64,000 bases of DNA. Origin: Shewanella hanedai. Its GTDB lineage: Bacteria; Pseudomonadota; Gammaproteobacteria; Enterobacterales; Shewanellaceae. The translations under genes and the position numbers were made by a program. The stretch spans positions 1 through 64,000 of the forward strand of contig NZ_VKGK01000017.1 in assembly GCF_007197645.1 (NCBI RefSeq). The letters run 5' to 3'. This document shows, in pieces, positions 47,142 through 56,406 of this stretch; position 1 is the first letter of the stretch, and the number at the start of each line of letters is the position of its first letter. Under the pieces are notes generated by a model that ran no database searches, was not told the DNA's origin, and worked only from the letters and a program-made list of their open reading frames with translations.

Positions 47142-47750
47142 TTAACTTTTCACAAAATGGAGTAAACGGTTGTTGGCGGGCATTGCGTGGTCGTTAACTA
47201 ATTTCAGCCCCTGACCCCCTGCAAGTTGTTCTACCCACTCTATATCTCGAATTGCACTTCTTGGGTCTTGTTGCGCTAATCTGATATCAAATAGGGCATT
47301 ACTCTCACTGGTATATTTTCCTGCGTAATTGAATGGCCCATAAATACAGAGTTGACCTTGAGTTTGTAAGTGAATTCCAACACCTTCAAAGAATGCCTCT
47401 ACCATCTCTTCAGACATGATATGCAGTGTATTCGCTGTAAAAATGCCATCGATATTAGTGTCAGTAGGGATAGGCCATGGTTGAGTGACATCAAGTACTA
47501 AGGGTAAGCGCAAATTAGGCTGTTCAGTTAATGCGAGTTGTTGCTTTATTCCCTCAATATAAGCATTTTGATCGCTAGTTTGCCAGGTAAGGTGCGGTAA
47601 GTTTTTGGCAAAATGAACTGCATGTTGTCCTGTACCTGTGCCTATTTCGAGCAGGTGAGCGGAGGTTGAAAAAATGGTATTAATAATACTCAGTATTGGG
47701 GCTTTATTATTTTCACAAGCTTGAGAAAAGGGGAGTTGGCTAATGGTCAT
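47142..47750 (-). CDS. DUF938 family methyltransferase-like protein
   Basis: 202 residues of a SAM-binding Rossmann fold. FSQACENNKAPILSIINTIF and LLEIGTGTGQHAVHFAKNLP (motif I) are characteristic of DUF938, with YGPFNYAGKYTSESNALFD near residue 140. The substrate is unknown. It is isolated on the minus strand; a repeat element lies just upstream of its promoter region. 46947-47141 shows no other gene. Confidence 0.9.
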   Translation of the reverse strand: MTISQLPFSQACENNKAPILSIINTIFSTSAHLLEIGTGTGQHAVHFAKNLPHLTWQTSDQNAYIEGIKQQLALTEQPNLRLPLVLDVTQPWPIPTDTNIDGIFTANTLHIMSEEMVEAFFEGVGIHLQTQGQLCIYGPFNYAGKYTSESNALFDIRLAQQDPRSAIRDIEWVEQLAGGQGLKLVNDHAMPANNRLLHFVKS

Positions 47751-47781
47751 TCTTCGATACTCAATTAATGTAATTCAAGTT

Positions 47782-48045
47782 TATACCCAAGCTACTTGGA
47801 AATGCAGAATTCAGTGGGAATTTAATGCACTTTAAGCAAGATATTGTTTGCAGTTAATGGTTGTTCCCTTAGCAAAATCAATAACGCAGAATAAAGAGCA
47901 TTAAAACCCATCGTAGAAGGCTTTGCGCAAGCCCACTTCGTTGTTGCATTAACTTAAAAGGGAGTCACCATTCCTACGTCAATGCGTCTAGAATTGCACT
48001 CGCGCAACGCCTCTGAAACTAGTATTCTCAGGTAGTTTGGGTATA
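47782..48045. repeat. MITE-like inverted-repeat element, TATACCCAA type, diverged copy
   Basis: 264 bp with the same ends as the copies at 5972 and 59062 (TATACCCAAGCTACTT; right end AGGTAGTTTGGGTATA) and nearly the same length, but a mostly different interior. The core AATGGTTGTTCCCTT is at 47856-47870. TCAATAACGCAGAATAAAG and AACTTAAAAGGGAG mark a separate subfamily. Non-coding. Confidence 0.8.
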
Positions 48046-48142
48046 TACCGCTATGGTATGTTTAATTTACACTGTATCGTGAATAATCGATTCAAAGAAG
48101 AGGGTGACAGATTTATGGTGTTGTATTTATGAAGGTGTTGCT

Positions 48143-48640
48143 ATGAGGCTTACTCAAGTGAGCCAAGATCATGTTTTGCAGATGATGAGTTGGTTTAATG
48201 ATGCCGATTCTCTTTTTTCATGGGCAGGCCCTGGTTTTCGTTATCCATTTACTCATTGCAGCTTTACCGAAGATCTTAAACTCGACACTTCAGTGTCGTT
48301 TTCTCTCGTGACCCATGACGGTGAACTTGCTGGGTTTGGTCAATGTTACCTTCGTCATGATAAATGTCATCTTGGTCGATTGCTCATTGCACCCAATTTT
48401 AGGGGCAAGAGGTGTCAAATAGGCCCACTGGCATCGTTGAAAGTCAGTCATATTCTAATTCATCAATTGATTGAGCAGGGATGCAAGGAATTAGGGGTTA
48501 GGTTAATCCCAGGGTCAGTCTCTTTATTTGTATTAAATCATAATCTAGCTGCACTTAACCTCTATCTCTCATTGGGGTTTGTTGAGAGTCTGTATCCTGA
48601 ACCGATCCCGATAGATAACTGCATCTATATGATAAAGTGA
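48143..48640 (+). CDS. GNAT-family N-acetyltransferase
   Basis: 166 residues with a GNAT fold: GELAGFGQCYLRHDKCHLGR (beta4) and LIAPNFRGKRCQIGPLASLK, where RGKRCQIG is the acetyl-CoA pyrophosphate loop (Q/RxxGxG/A-like), then a C-terminal ALNLYLSLGFVE. The substrate is unknown. The ATG at 48143 is chosen because GAAGGTG lies 5 bases upstream; an in-frame GTG at 48104 would add 13 residues. Lies just downstream of a repeat element and 47 bp before the osmC remnant. Confidence 0.85.
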   Translation: MRLTQVSQDHVLQMMSWFNDADSLFSWAGPGFRYPFTHCSFTEDLKLDTSVSFSLVTHDGELAGFGQCYLRHDKCHLGRLLIAPNFRGKRCQIGPLASLKVSHILIHQLIEQGCKELGVRLIPGSVSLFVLNHNLAALNLYLSLGFVESLYPEPIPIDNCIYMIK

Positions 48641-48687
48641 GTCTCCACTTAAATCAGCTTAAAACGTAAATTGTACGTGAGGCGTTA

Positions 48688-49344
48688 ATGTCTGAATATC
48701 TAGCCAAGATTAGCTGGAAGCGCACTGCTGATGAAGCTTTTGTCGATAATCAATACAGTCGAGGCCATCTTTGGTCTTTTGACGGTGGTGCTAGCGTTAG
48801 TGCATCTTCTTCGCCTCATATTGTTCCCTTGCCATTTTCTGTTGAGGCTAATGTGGATCCGGAAGAGGCATTTGTCGCTTCGATTTCTAGTGATACCAAC
48901 CTCATTAAATATGTGGTCAGTTCAGAGCCACTCAGGCTTTTTAATTCAAGGCGCATTGATGAGGAAATGCTTACCCCCTTTTAAGTCAATGCAACACGGA
49001 AGTGGAACGCCTGAGCCGAGAATCACTGTTAGCGTCAATCATCTGTCTTGCCTACAGCACTTAGCATTCCCGCTGAAAGAACAGATATTTAGTAGGATTG
49101 GTATAATATGTTATTTTTTAGGCATTGCGGCAAAAATAAAGTGGCTTGTTGATGAGTACCAAGACAATGCGCTTGGGGGATTGGGAAGGGTGAGTACGGA
49201 AATATGACCATGACCAAAGTGATTTTTTCTGGCCAGAAGCAACCAACCTCAGCTCAACTTGAAAAAGTGCATAATCAATCCCACCAACAGTGTTTTATCG
49301 CCAACTCAGTCAAAACCGAAATGGTGATTGAAATTGTGTTATAA
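48688..49344 (+). pseudogene. OsmC-family peroxiredoxin, disrupted by a small transposable element
   Basis: The N-terminal 68 codons are a normal OsmC/YhfA-like start (MSEYLAKISWKRTADEAF, then NVDPEEAFVASISS), with GAGG 5 bases before the ATG. At 48892 the frame runs into an inverted-repeat element. OsmC coding resumes at about 49112 in a different frame (FLGIAAKIKWLVDEYQDNAL) and ends at a stop near 49200. A last piece restarts in the original frame at 49204 (TKVIFSGQKQPTSAQLEK, QQCFIANSVKTEMVIE). The lost segment carries the family's first catalytic Cys (normally SSCHM). At least two lesions besides the insertion are present. Confidence 0.85.
48893..49104. repeat. MITE-like element inserted in the osmC gene, ATACCAA type
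   Basis: About 212 bp bounded by inverted repeats: ATACCAACCTCATTAAATAT at the left and the complement of ATATTTAGTAGGATTGGTAT at the right, 25 bp or more with few mismatches. It contains AATTCAAGGCG, shared with the element at 56810, and a degraded form of the common core (ATGCTTACCCCCTTTT, 48966-48981). No open frame. The boundaries are set by where OsmC homology stops and restarts, which agrees with the terminal repeats. Confidence 0.85.
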
Positions 49345-49413
49345 CCGTTGAGGTTTAGCTTTCGATGTATTACAAAGCGGAACGGGGTTAAATAGGTTAG
49401 CTTAATTAAAAAC

Positions 49414-49440
49414 AAGTCGAGCACTGGTCCTGCTCGACTT
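49414..49440 (-). terminator. Strong stem-loop in the gap after the osmC remnant
   Basis: A perfect 10-bp stem, AAGTCGAGCA/TGCTCGACTT, with a 7-nt loop. On the minus strand it is followed by GTTTTTAATT, so it is oriented as a minus-strand terminator. No convincing minus-strand gene precedes it; the possible 113-codon frame at 49275-49616 overlaps it and looks non-coding. It may be left over from a lost gene. Apart from this stem, 49345-49740 shows nothing I can call. Confidence 0.55.
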
Positions 49441-49740
49441 AACTCGGGTTGTACATGATGACTTGCTCTTAGGCTAGTTTCATGTTTTTCACATTCAAAA
49501 AACAGCAAAATAATTGAGTGGCAGATTGACTGCTTGTGCTCGCTCCCTAGGCGGTTTTTCATTGTAAGTTTTTGTTTTCTCATTGCACAAGTCAACTCGA
49601 AAATTAAGATTAACAAACTATCTGTCTAAATAATTAGACTAAAACCGCTAGCAATGTTAAAAATATGTTTTCGTTATTCGAGAGCGGCAAAAATTGTGGA
49701 GCTCGAATCTAGTATCAACGGCCAGTGGCAAAAGGAACTT

Positions 49741-50022
49741 ATGTTCACTACACCAGAGATAGTAAAATCGCTTCGATTGTCACAAGGATATAGTGTCACT
49801 GAATTAGCGAGCAAGATGGGTTGCAGTCGACAAACCATATATAACTGGGAGGATGGTATTTCCGAACCTAAGCTGTCTCAGTTTTTACATTTATGTGTGA
49901 TTGTCGGATTAAGTCCCACTAATCTTCTGCCTAAAATACCATCTAACATGAAAGGTCAGTCCATCTCAGATAAGGAGCTTCAAGATGATAGTCAACAATC
50001 TTCCACCCACATACCAAAGTAA
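49741..50022 (+). CDS. XRE-family helix-turn-helix protein
   Basis: 93 residues. Residues about 4-62 form a Cro/CI-type helix-turn-helix (VKSLRLSQGYSVTELASKMG, CSRQTIYNWEDGISEPKLSQ). A short polar tail follows. The start is ATG 49741 with AAGGA 5 bases upstream; the frame is open 29 codons earlier without a good start. It overlaps the next small gene by 38 nt. Likely a small repressor of an accessory cassette; no target is evident. Confidence 0.85.
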   Translation: MFTTPEIVKSLRLSQGYSVTELASKMGCSRQTIYNWEDGISEPKLSQFLHLCVIVGLSPTNLLPKIPSNMKGQSISDKELQDDSQQSSTHIPK

Positions 50023-50218
50023 TCAATCTACTGTGGCGTCAAAAAGCGAGTCTGAAATCACAACAAAAACCAGTGGAGGGTCAGTCCAGCCACCACCAAA
50101 TGCGCAAATCGCTGAGTCTGTTACTTATGCCCGTGGTATTTCAGGTATTGAATCACCGATTTTGGTTAGAGATCTGCAAGTTTCAGAGAACTTAACTCAT
50201 ATATCAATTAGTGTTTGA
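49985..50218 (+). CDS. Small Ser/Pro/Thr-rich protein, unknown
   Basis: 77 residues, hydrophilic, with NNLPPTYQSNQSTVASKSES and a GGSVQPPPN stretch, no Cys and no membrane segment. It is absent from families I know. A strong ribosome site, AAGGAG, lies 7 bases before the ATG, inside the end of the XRE gene, so it is probably a real, translationally coupled gene. It could be a partner or inhibitor of the XRE protein. Confidence 0.55.
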   Translation: MIVNNLPPTYQSNQSTVASKSESEITTKTSGGSVQPPPNAQIAESVTYARGISGIESPILVRDLQVSENLTHISISV

Positions 50219-50323
50219 ATGCTGTTCGATGTGGGGTTGTTAGTTAATATGTTGTCTGAAAAAAATTAATGATAATAAGTGTTTACTATTAAATGAAATG
50301 CAAATCAGGATTTGTTTGGTCTT

Positions 50324-50866
50324 ATGAATGAGTATTTCCTATTATTTAATCGTATTGAGTGGGCATTAATTTTTATTGCTTTTGCTGTTTGCTTTCAATC
50401 TCCTAACATTCGCTGGTTAATCGGTAATATTATTGTTTTAAAGACGGTAGATATTTTAACCATAGGCATCATTGTACAGTGGGGGGCATTTTATTATCTT
50501 GCTATTTCACTCTATGATGTCGTGATTATTTCAATGATATTGAAACGCCAAAAAACAGCTGGTTATATTGCGAGTCTAAAGATCCCTTGGCTGAGTCGAC
50601 TAGCTAGAAGCTCAGCTCAATATTATAATCTTACAAGCAATGAAATTAGCCTGATTATATTGTACTTGTTCTCTATCGTTATCAACTTGGCTTCGCTTGC
50701 AGAGCGTTTGATACGAAAGTACTCAGAATTTGATCCTATGTTCATCTATAACAACTACCCAATGGCCAAGTTTGTGGTAACCGTTTTGAGTGTGCTCATT
50801 CTTTGTTCTTTAGCAATAAATGGCGCGAACAATATCTATCAGGACAGAAAGTCGAATAAACTATAG
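50324..50866 (+). CDS. Five-helix membrane protein, unknown
   Basis: 180 residues with about five membrane segments (12-31, 38-57, 60-78, 112-133, 150-168) and basic loops between segments 3 and 4. No family recognised. ATG 50324 is used; an in-frame TTG at 50312 is possible and neither has a good ribosome site. Follows the XRE/small-protein pair after about 105 bp on the same strand and may form one accessory unit with them. Confidence 0.65.
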   Translation: MNEYFLLFNRIEWALIFIAFAVCFQSPNIRWLIGNIIVLKTVDILTIGIIVQWGAFYYLAISLYDVVIISMILKRQKTAGYIASLKIPWLSRLARSSAQYYNLTSNEISLIILYLFSIVINLASLAERLIRKYSEFDPMFIYNNYPMAKFVVTVLSVLILCSLAINGANNIYQDRKSNKL

Positions 50867-50958
50867 CTGTTGTTTGAGGTTTATTGATGGATATGGAGTT
50901 GGCTACAAAGCGCTATAACCAACTCTGAGATGGGGCTATTACGTTTTTAAATGGAGTA

Positions 50959-51228
50959 TTAACATTCCGCTTTACCTGCTTCTTTCGCCTTTTTAATATC
51001 AAAATTGTCCAATAAAAGTAGATTGTCAGCTAAAGCGGATTTTAGTTTGGTTGCCGGCGGCTTTTTCTTTGAATGATTTAAAGATTCCCTTCTTGTGACA
51101 GACTCTAGTAGTGCTTCAAGTTTCTCCGGAGAGTTAATTTCGAGTTCGGGTAATTTGTTCGTGGCTGCATCATTATAAAGCTTAAACTCATTTTTCAGAT
51201 TTTCTTGGGCTTCTTTAATCCTATTCAT
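50959..51228 (-). CDS. Small charged protein, unknown
   Basis: 89 residues, strongly charged and predicted mostly helical (MNRIKEAQENLKNEFKLYND; KAKEAGKAEC at the end). GGAGA lies 7 bases upstream of the ATG, supporting translation. Convergent with the five-helix membrane protein. No homology recognised. Confidence 0.55.
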   Translation of the reverse strand: MNRIKEAQENLKNEFKLYNDAATNKLPELEINSPEKLEALLESVTRRESLNHSKKKPPATKLKSALADNLLLLDNFDIKKAKEAGKAEC

Positions 51229-51535
51229 TTGCGCTTCTCCATTTTAAAATGCTTAGTTATTAAGCTAGTTCATAAGTGGTTTTTTCGCAAGCAATTGAAT
51301 TTGTCATATAAAACCATATTTTTAGTGTGTGAAAAAGCGATAAGATTATTTCAACGTGAAAAGGAACGTTAATTCAAGAAAAACGCGAATTGTGGGCAAT
51401 GAAATTGAACAAACGTGTGGGCTTAGCGATGAGATATATAAAAAGGCTCTCTTGAAAATATGAGAGCCTTGATTGTTTTATTGTGTAAGCAACTCCCTAA
51501 GTAAAATAGAAAGTAGCAATATACTGTCGGTCAAT
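51229..51535. other. Intergenic region between the small charged protein and cpdB
   Basis: 307 bp, AT-rich. It contains the promoter side of the small minus-strand gene and the cpdB terminator at 51443-51470. Nothing else recognisable. Confidence 0.4.
51443..51470 (-). terminator. Terminator downstream of cpdB
   Basis: AAGGCTCTC/GAGAGCCTT, a perfect 9-bp stem with a 10-nt loop, followed on the minus strand by TTTTATAT. It lies 66 bp past the cpdB stop. Confidence 0.8.
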
Positions 51536-53599
51536 TTATTTTACAGGTGTCGTTAGATCGATATTGTAGATGGCAAAACCAAACTCATCGGTTAAGTCTG
51601 TACGCTTAGTGAGTGGTCGTACTTGGTTCTCCGTGACAAATTGATCTGCGAGTTCACTGTTTTGAGTTTCGAAACGGATATCTAACTCAGTCGTGGTGTT
51701 GATTGTTACGAAATCCCAGTTATTATCAGCTGAAGGATCAACTTCAGAATGAGCTTCTGTTTCATCAGTAATGTATTGTGCTAGTGCTTCACGGTTACTG
51801 TCTGGTAATTCCATTATGACGAAATCAGAACCTGTACCGGCAAACTTCCCACCAAATGCACGGTAGTTGTTGGTCGCGATAATGAACTCTTTCTTAGCTA
51901 AGTCAGCATCTGTGAATACGTTATTATTTTCATCAGTATAAGTGAGCCCAACAATACGATTTGCTGTGGCATTTACAACTTTACAGTCACCATCAAATTT
52001 CGTTGGTTGTGTCACATCGATTTTGTATGTTACGCCATCAATGACATCGAAGTTATAGGTGCGATGTGTATCCCAGTTGATGAGGTATTGTGGGATCGTG
52101 ACGTTTGGATCGACTTGATTGAACTGATTAGCACTGCACTCTAACCAATCTTGGATCTCTGCCCCTGTGACTTTAACGGCAACCAATGTGTTTGGATACA
52201 GGTAAAGATCGGCGGCATTTTTATAGGTCAAGTCGCCTGCGGGCACTTGCACGTAAGAATCAGCATCTGCCGCCGTACTATGACGTCCACCTGCTTTAAA
52301 GGGCGCTGCAGCTGACAGCACTGGTATATCTTTAAGTTCGTCAGTTAGGTTGGCCTCTACTTTGGCAATTTGCGCATCAGATACAATTTGCACTGATGGA
52401 TCATCTTGAACTAAGGTCAGGAAGCTGTACATGTCAGCAGAGGCTCTACCGATTGGTTGGTCGACATAGTCGAGTGTGCCTTGGTGTTCGAGAGCCACTG
52501 CATCACGAATGCCATTATCTGCACTTACTAGCTCTGGAACATCTGCATTTTTGTCGTAAATTGGCGATGCTTTTGCTGTGCGGTCGATAACGACCCATGC
52601 ACCATTTTTCATCTCTAGCTTAAGATCGACAATACCGAGGTTATCTCCCCAACGACCAGGCATAACAGCAGCAACACCATTGATGGTGCCTTTCTCTAAG
52701 TCAGCATTTTCCAGTCCTTCGAATGTTGCAGATGGGAATACTGAATGGCTGTGACCAAACGTGATTGCATCAATCCCTTTAACGAGCGAAAGGGCATAAG
52801 TGGCGTTTTCGTCGTTAACATCTGTTGGGTTTGACGGCGTGCCTACACCTGAGTGTGGAATGGCGACGATAACATCAGCGCCTTCGGCTTTCATCATGGG
52901 GATGAACTTCTCAGCCGCTTCAACAATGCCCATTACTGAGACTTTACCTGATAGGTTTTGCTTATCCCAAAGTAGAATTTGTGGGGGGACGAAACCGATA
53001 TAGCCAATCTTCACAATTTGTTGATCGCCATTGCTGTCGATAACGGCTTTTTCTTCAATGATATAAGGAGTGAATAAGTTGTCACCTTTGGCTTTACCTT
53101 CCCAACAATCTGCTTCGCACAGCACGTTAGCGTTGATGTAAGGGAAATTAGCCCCTGAAAGTGCCTCACTGAGGAAATCTAGGCCATAGTTGAACTCGTG
53201 GTTACCTATGTTCCCGACAGAGTAACCAAGGGTGTTCATGGCTTTGTACGCTGGGTGTGTGCCACCAATGGTATTATCACGCTTAAAGTTATCGGCAACA
53301 AAGTCACCCATAGGGCTGCCTTGCAATAGATCGCCATTATCAACTAACACGAAGTTGCTGACTTCAGCGCCTTGCTGCTTAATTAGACTGGCCGTTCTGG
53401 CAAGGCCTATGGTTGGATCATACTTTGTTTTGTAATAGTCATAATCCATGATGTTAGTGTGTAAATCTGATGTTTCAAGAATACGAAGATCGACTTGAAC
53501 TGCTGACACTTCCTCTTTTTTATCATCAGAAGTACAAGCTGTTAATCCTAGCGTTGATGCGATCACTACCGCGAGTATTTTTTTATTAAACATATCCAT
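51536..53599 (-). CDS. cpdB: 2',3'-cyclic-nucleotide 2'-phosphodiesterase/3'-nucleotidase, lipoprotein form
   Basis: 687 residues. Breaks down extracellular cyclic nucleotides and 3'-nucleotides in the periplasm so that nucleosides and phosphate can be taken up. A lipoprotein signal ends in LTAC (Cys22), unlike soluble E. coli CpdB (647 residues). The metallophosphatase metal motifs are in order: LRILETSDLHTNIMDYDYYK, VDNGDLLQGSP, IGNHEFNYGLDF, AIPHSGVG and FGHSHSVFP. The C-terminal 5'-nucleotidase domain (from about 370) has FKAGGRHS and AFGGKFAGTGSDF. ATG 53599 has AAAGAGAA upstream. Confidence 0.93.
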   Translation of the reverse strand: MDMFNKKILAVVIASTLGLTACTSDDKKEEVSAVQVDLRILETSDLHTNIMDYDYYKTKYDPTIGLARTASLIKQQGAEVSNFVLVDNGDLLQGSPMGDFVADNFKRDNTIGGTHPAYKAMNTLGYSVGNIGNHEFNYGLDFLSEALSGANFPYINANVLCEADCWEGKAKGDNLFTPYIIEEKAVIDSNGDQQIVKIGYIGFVPPQILLWDKQNLSGKVSVMGIVEAAEKFIPMMKAEGADVIVAIPHSGVGTPSNPTDVNDENATYALSLVKGIDAITFGHSHSVFPSATFEGLENADLEKGTINGVAAVMPGRWGDNLGIVDLKLEMKNGAWVVIDRTAKASPIYDKNADVPELVSADNGIRDAVALEHQGTLDYVDQPIGRASADMYSFLTLVQDDPSVQIVSDAQIAKVEANLTDELKDIPVLSAAAPFKAGGRHSTAADADSYVQVPAGDLTYKNAADLYLYPNTLVAVKVTGAEIQDWLECSANQFNQVDPNVTIPQYLINWDTHRTYNFDVIDGVTYKIDVTQPTKFDGDCKVVNATANRIVGLTYTDENNNVFTDADLAKKEFIIATNNYRAFGGKFAGTGSDFVIMELPDSNREALAQYITDETEAHSEVDPSADNNWDFVTINTTTELDIRFETQNSELADQFVTENQVRPLTKRTDLTDEFGFAIYNIDLTTPVK

Positions 53600-54022
53600 C
53601 GTTCTCTTTTTTTATTTAGACCCCGAGAGAGTGCCATTGCATCTCCCTCATTTAGCTGATGAGATAATCTTTGTTATGCCCTATCAGCATGATGGATTAT
53701 AAAGAAATTCAATGGCATTTATGTGATAACTGATAGGGTTAAAGTGATGTTTTTTGTGATCAGCGTGTTGCTTGCTGGATTTGTGAACTTCGGCGTTGTA
53801 TGTGTTGTTACATAAGTTGATGGTTAGTTTTAATGATGTGATCTTTTTGTATTGCTGTTTGGTTCGTGCGTAGTGGATTTAATACTAGTTATTGTTTCAG
53901 CGTGATTAAGACATCGTATTCGACGTTTTAAATTGATATTTAAAACATTAAAAGGAGGGCTGCCTTGACATTCAAACATAAAAAAGCACGGCATTAGCCG
54001 TGCTTTTTAGTCTTATAGGAAG
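53600..54022. other. Intergenic region upstream of cpdB
   Basis: 423 bp between cpdB and the peptidase gene, both on the minus strand. It contains the peptidase terminator at 53981-54008 and should contain the cpdB promoter. A CRP-like half, TTTGTGATCA, occurs at about 53753-53762 without a matching second half. No gene seen. Confidence 0.4.
53981..54008 (-). terminator. Terminator downstream of the M3 peptidase gene
   Basis: AAAAAGCACGGC/GCCGTGCTTTTT, a perfect 12-bp stem flanked by A- and T-runs, 14 bp past the stop. Confidence 0.9.
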
Positions 54023-56200
54023 TTACTTATTCAGAAGTCCACGACTACGAAGTAATGGCTCTATCCCTGCTTCTTTACCGCGGAACTCTTTATAGAGTTT
54101 CATCGGATCTTCACTTCCACCTTGCGACAGCACTGTATTTCTAAATGCATCGGCAGTGGCTTTATCAAAAATGCCATTCTCTTTGAAGGCTTCAAAGGCA
54201 TCGGCACCTAAAATATCAGACCATAGGTAGCTGTAGTAGCCAGCAGAGTATCCACCTGAGAAAATATGTGCGAAGTAAGTACTGCGATAACGAGGTGCAA
54301 TCTCACTGATTAAGCCCATTTTATTAAGTGAATCAGCTTCAAATTCAGCTGCATCTTTTGGTGTGAAGTCAGTGAGTGTATGCCAATCTAAATCCAGTTT
54401 TGTCGCTGCCATATATTCAACCGTTGTAAACCCTTGGTTAAACTTACTTGCAGCTTGGATTTTTTGAACGAGTTCCTGAGGGATCACTTCACCTGTTTTA
54501 TAATGCTTAGCGAACTGAGCAAGCACTTCAGGTTGAGTCATCCAATTTTCCATCACTTGTGATGGGAACTCGACATAGTCACGTGGTACTGAAGTACCTG
54601 CCTGTGAGCGATAATTCACATCAGATAGCATCCCGTGCAGTGCATGGCCAAACTCATGGAAGAGCGTACTTGCTTCATCGAAGGTAAGTAAAGATGGCTC
54701 GTCGCCAATTGGGCGAGGGTAGTTGAGTACGTTAACGATAATTGGCATAGACTCGACACCATTCATATCGTATTGCTGACGGTACGAGTTCATCCAAGCA
54801 CCACCACGCTTACTATCACGCACGTAGTAGTCACCCATAAAGATAGCCATTAATGAGCCATCTTTGTCATACACTTCCCATGTACGCACTTCTTCATTGT
54901 ATTTAGGTAGATCGGTACGTTCTTTAACGGTAATACCGAATAGACGATTAGCCGTATGGAACACGCCTTTTAAGGTGTTTTCCAGAGAAAAGTAAGGCCG
55001 AGTCTGTTGCTCATTAAAGCTGTATTTAGCGACGCGAATTTTGTCGGCATAATAATCCCAATCCCAAGCCGCAAGTTTGAAGTCGCCACCTTGCTCATCG
55101 ATAAGCTCTTGCATCACAGCGACTTCAGCTTTGGCTTGACCTAATGCCGCAGGCCATACCTTGTCCAGCAAGTCATAGACGTTTTCAGGCGTTTGTGCCG
55201 TGCGTTCTTCGAGGACTAAATGGGCATGGGTTTTATAGCCTAATAGTTGAGCACGCTCTGCACGAAGAGCTGCCATCTTGGCTAAGATCTTCTTGTTGTC
55301 ATTGGCGTTGTTATTGTTACCGCGCTCGACATAGCCTTTGTAGATGTTTTCGCGAAGTTCACGATTATCAGCGTAGGTCAGAAAGGGGGTGATAGAAGGG
55401 CGTGATGTGGTGAATACCCACTTGCCTTCATGGCCGCGCTTTGTGGCCGTTTGTGCTGCTGTGTTGATTACATCGCTTGGCAAGCCAGCGAGATCTTTTT
55501 CACTGTCTATTACAAGTTCAAATGAATTGGTCTCAGCCAATAAATTATCACCGAACTCCAAGTTCAATTTACCTATTTGATCATTCAATGTACGCAGGGT
55601 CGTCTTATCTGCTTCATTGAGATTGGCTCCGCCACGAGCGAAAGACTTATAGGTGTCTTCCAGTAGTTTTGCTTGAGCTGTATTGAGGTTTAAGGTTTTG
55701 CGCTGCTCATACACGGTTTTTACTTTCTGGAACAGTTTGTCATTCAATAAGATGTCATCACCGGCTGCTGAAAGCATAGGTGAGACCTCTTTAGAGATCA
55801 CTTGGAGCTCATCATTGGTGTCAGCACCTGTGAGGTTATAGAAGACGCTGGCGACTTTTGAGGTGAGGTCACCTGAAAACTCCATCGCTTCAATCGTGTT
55901 CGCGAAGGTTGGAGCTTGAGGATTGTTGATAATAGCTTGGATTTCAGCTTTGTTTTGTGCAATACCCGCTTTAAAGGCGGGTAGGTAATGCTCGGGTTTG
56001 ATCTTATCGAAATCAGGAATGCCAAAATAGGTGTCGTATGGCATAAAAAATGGGTTAGACGCATTATTTTCGATGATCTGCTGTGCGACTGCATTCGGTG
56101 CCACATTTGTTTCTGCTGTGGTTGAAGCGTTGCTACATGCACCTAAAGCTAACGTGAGTGCAATGGCTGATACTAATGGTTTGAGGGTTAATCCCTTCAT
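54023..56200 (-). CDS. dcp: M3-family peptidyl-dipeptidase (Dcp type), lipoprotein
   Basis: 725 residues. A zinc metallopeptidase that removes C-terminal dipeptides from small peptides. A lipoprotein signal (LALGACSN, Cys22) places it on the envelope, whereas E. coli Dcp (681 residues) lacks one. The zinc site is TLFHEFGHALHGMLSDVNYR (HExGH). GVESMPIIVNVLNYPRPIGD precedes it, and the C-terminal FSGGYSAGYYSYLWSDILGA is the typical M3 substrate region. The promoter is shared with the dipeptidase remnant at 56407. Confidence 0.93.
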   Translation of the reverse strand: MKGLTLKPLVSAIALTLALGACSNASTTAETNVAPNAVAQQIIENNASNPFFMPYDTYFGIPDFDKIKPEHYLPAFKAGIAQNKAEIQAIINNPQAPTFANTIEAMEFSGDLTSKVASVFYNLTGADTNDELQVISKEVSPMLSAAGDDILLNDKLFQKVKTVYEQRKTLNLNTAQAKLLEDTYKSFARGGANLNEADKTTLRTLNDQIGKLNLEFGDNLLAETNSFELVIDSEKDLAGLPSDVINTAAQTATKRGHEGKWVFTTSRPSITPFLTYADNRELRENIYKGYVERGNNNNANDNKKILAKMAALRAERAQLLGYKTHAHLVLEERTAQTPENVYDLLDKVWPAALGQAKAEVAVMQELIDEQGGDFKLAAWDWDYYADKIRVAKYSFNEQQTRPYFSLENTLKGVFHTANRLFGITVKERTDLPKYNEEVRTWEVYDKDGSLMAIFMGDYYVRDSKRGGAWMNSYRQQYDMNGVESMPIIVNVLNYPRPIGDEPSLLTFDEASTLFHEFGHALHGMLSDVNYRSQAGTSVPRDYVEFPSQVMENWMTQPEVLAQFAKHYKTGEVIPQELVQKIQAASKFNQGFTTVEYMAATKLDLDWHTLTDFTPKDAAEFEADSLNKMGLISEIAPRYRSTYFAHIFSGGYSAGYYSYLWSDILGADAFEAFKENGIFDKATADAFRNTVLSQGGSEDPMKLYKEFRGKEAGIEPLLRSRGLLNK

Positions 56201-56406
56201 AGTGTTATATCCCCGACTATTTTTGTTAAGTTGTTTTTATTTTTTTACGTTAATAGTTCTAAGTATCATGGTTGAAGGTGTTAAATCCATTGAAATTATG
56301 TTTAGTTTGTAACAAATGTTTTGAATGGTGTGTTTTTATACATTATCTGGCTGATTTTATGGCAAACTAACAGAGTTTCCTGATCATAATAACAATTGGA
56401 TAACCG

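Noticed and set aside
49275..49616. A 113-codon minus-strand frame over the osmC end and stem-loop
   Set aside because: It contains the strong hairpin at 49414-49440, no domain and no ribosome site; it is most likely chance.
53753..53770. CRP site upstream of cpdB
   Set aside because: TGTGATCAGCGTG lacks the second half TCACA.
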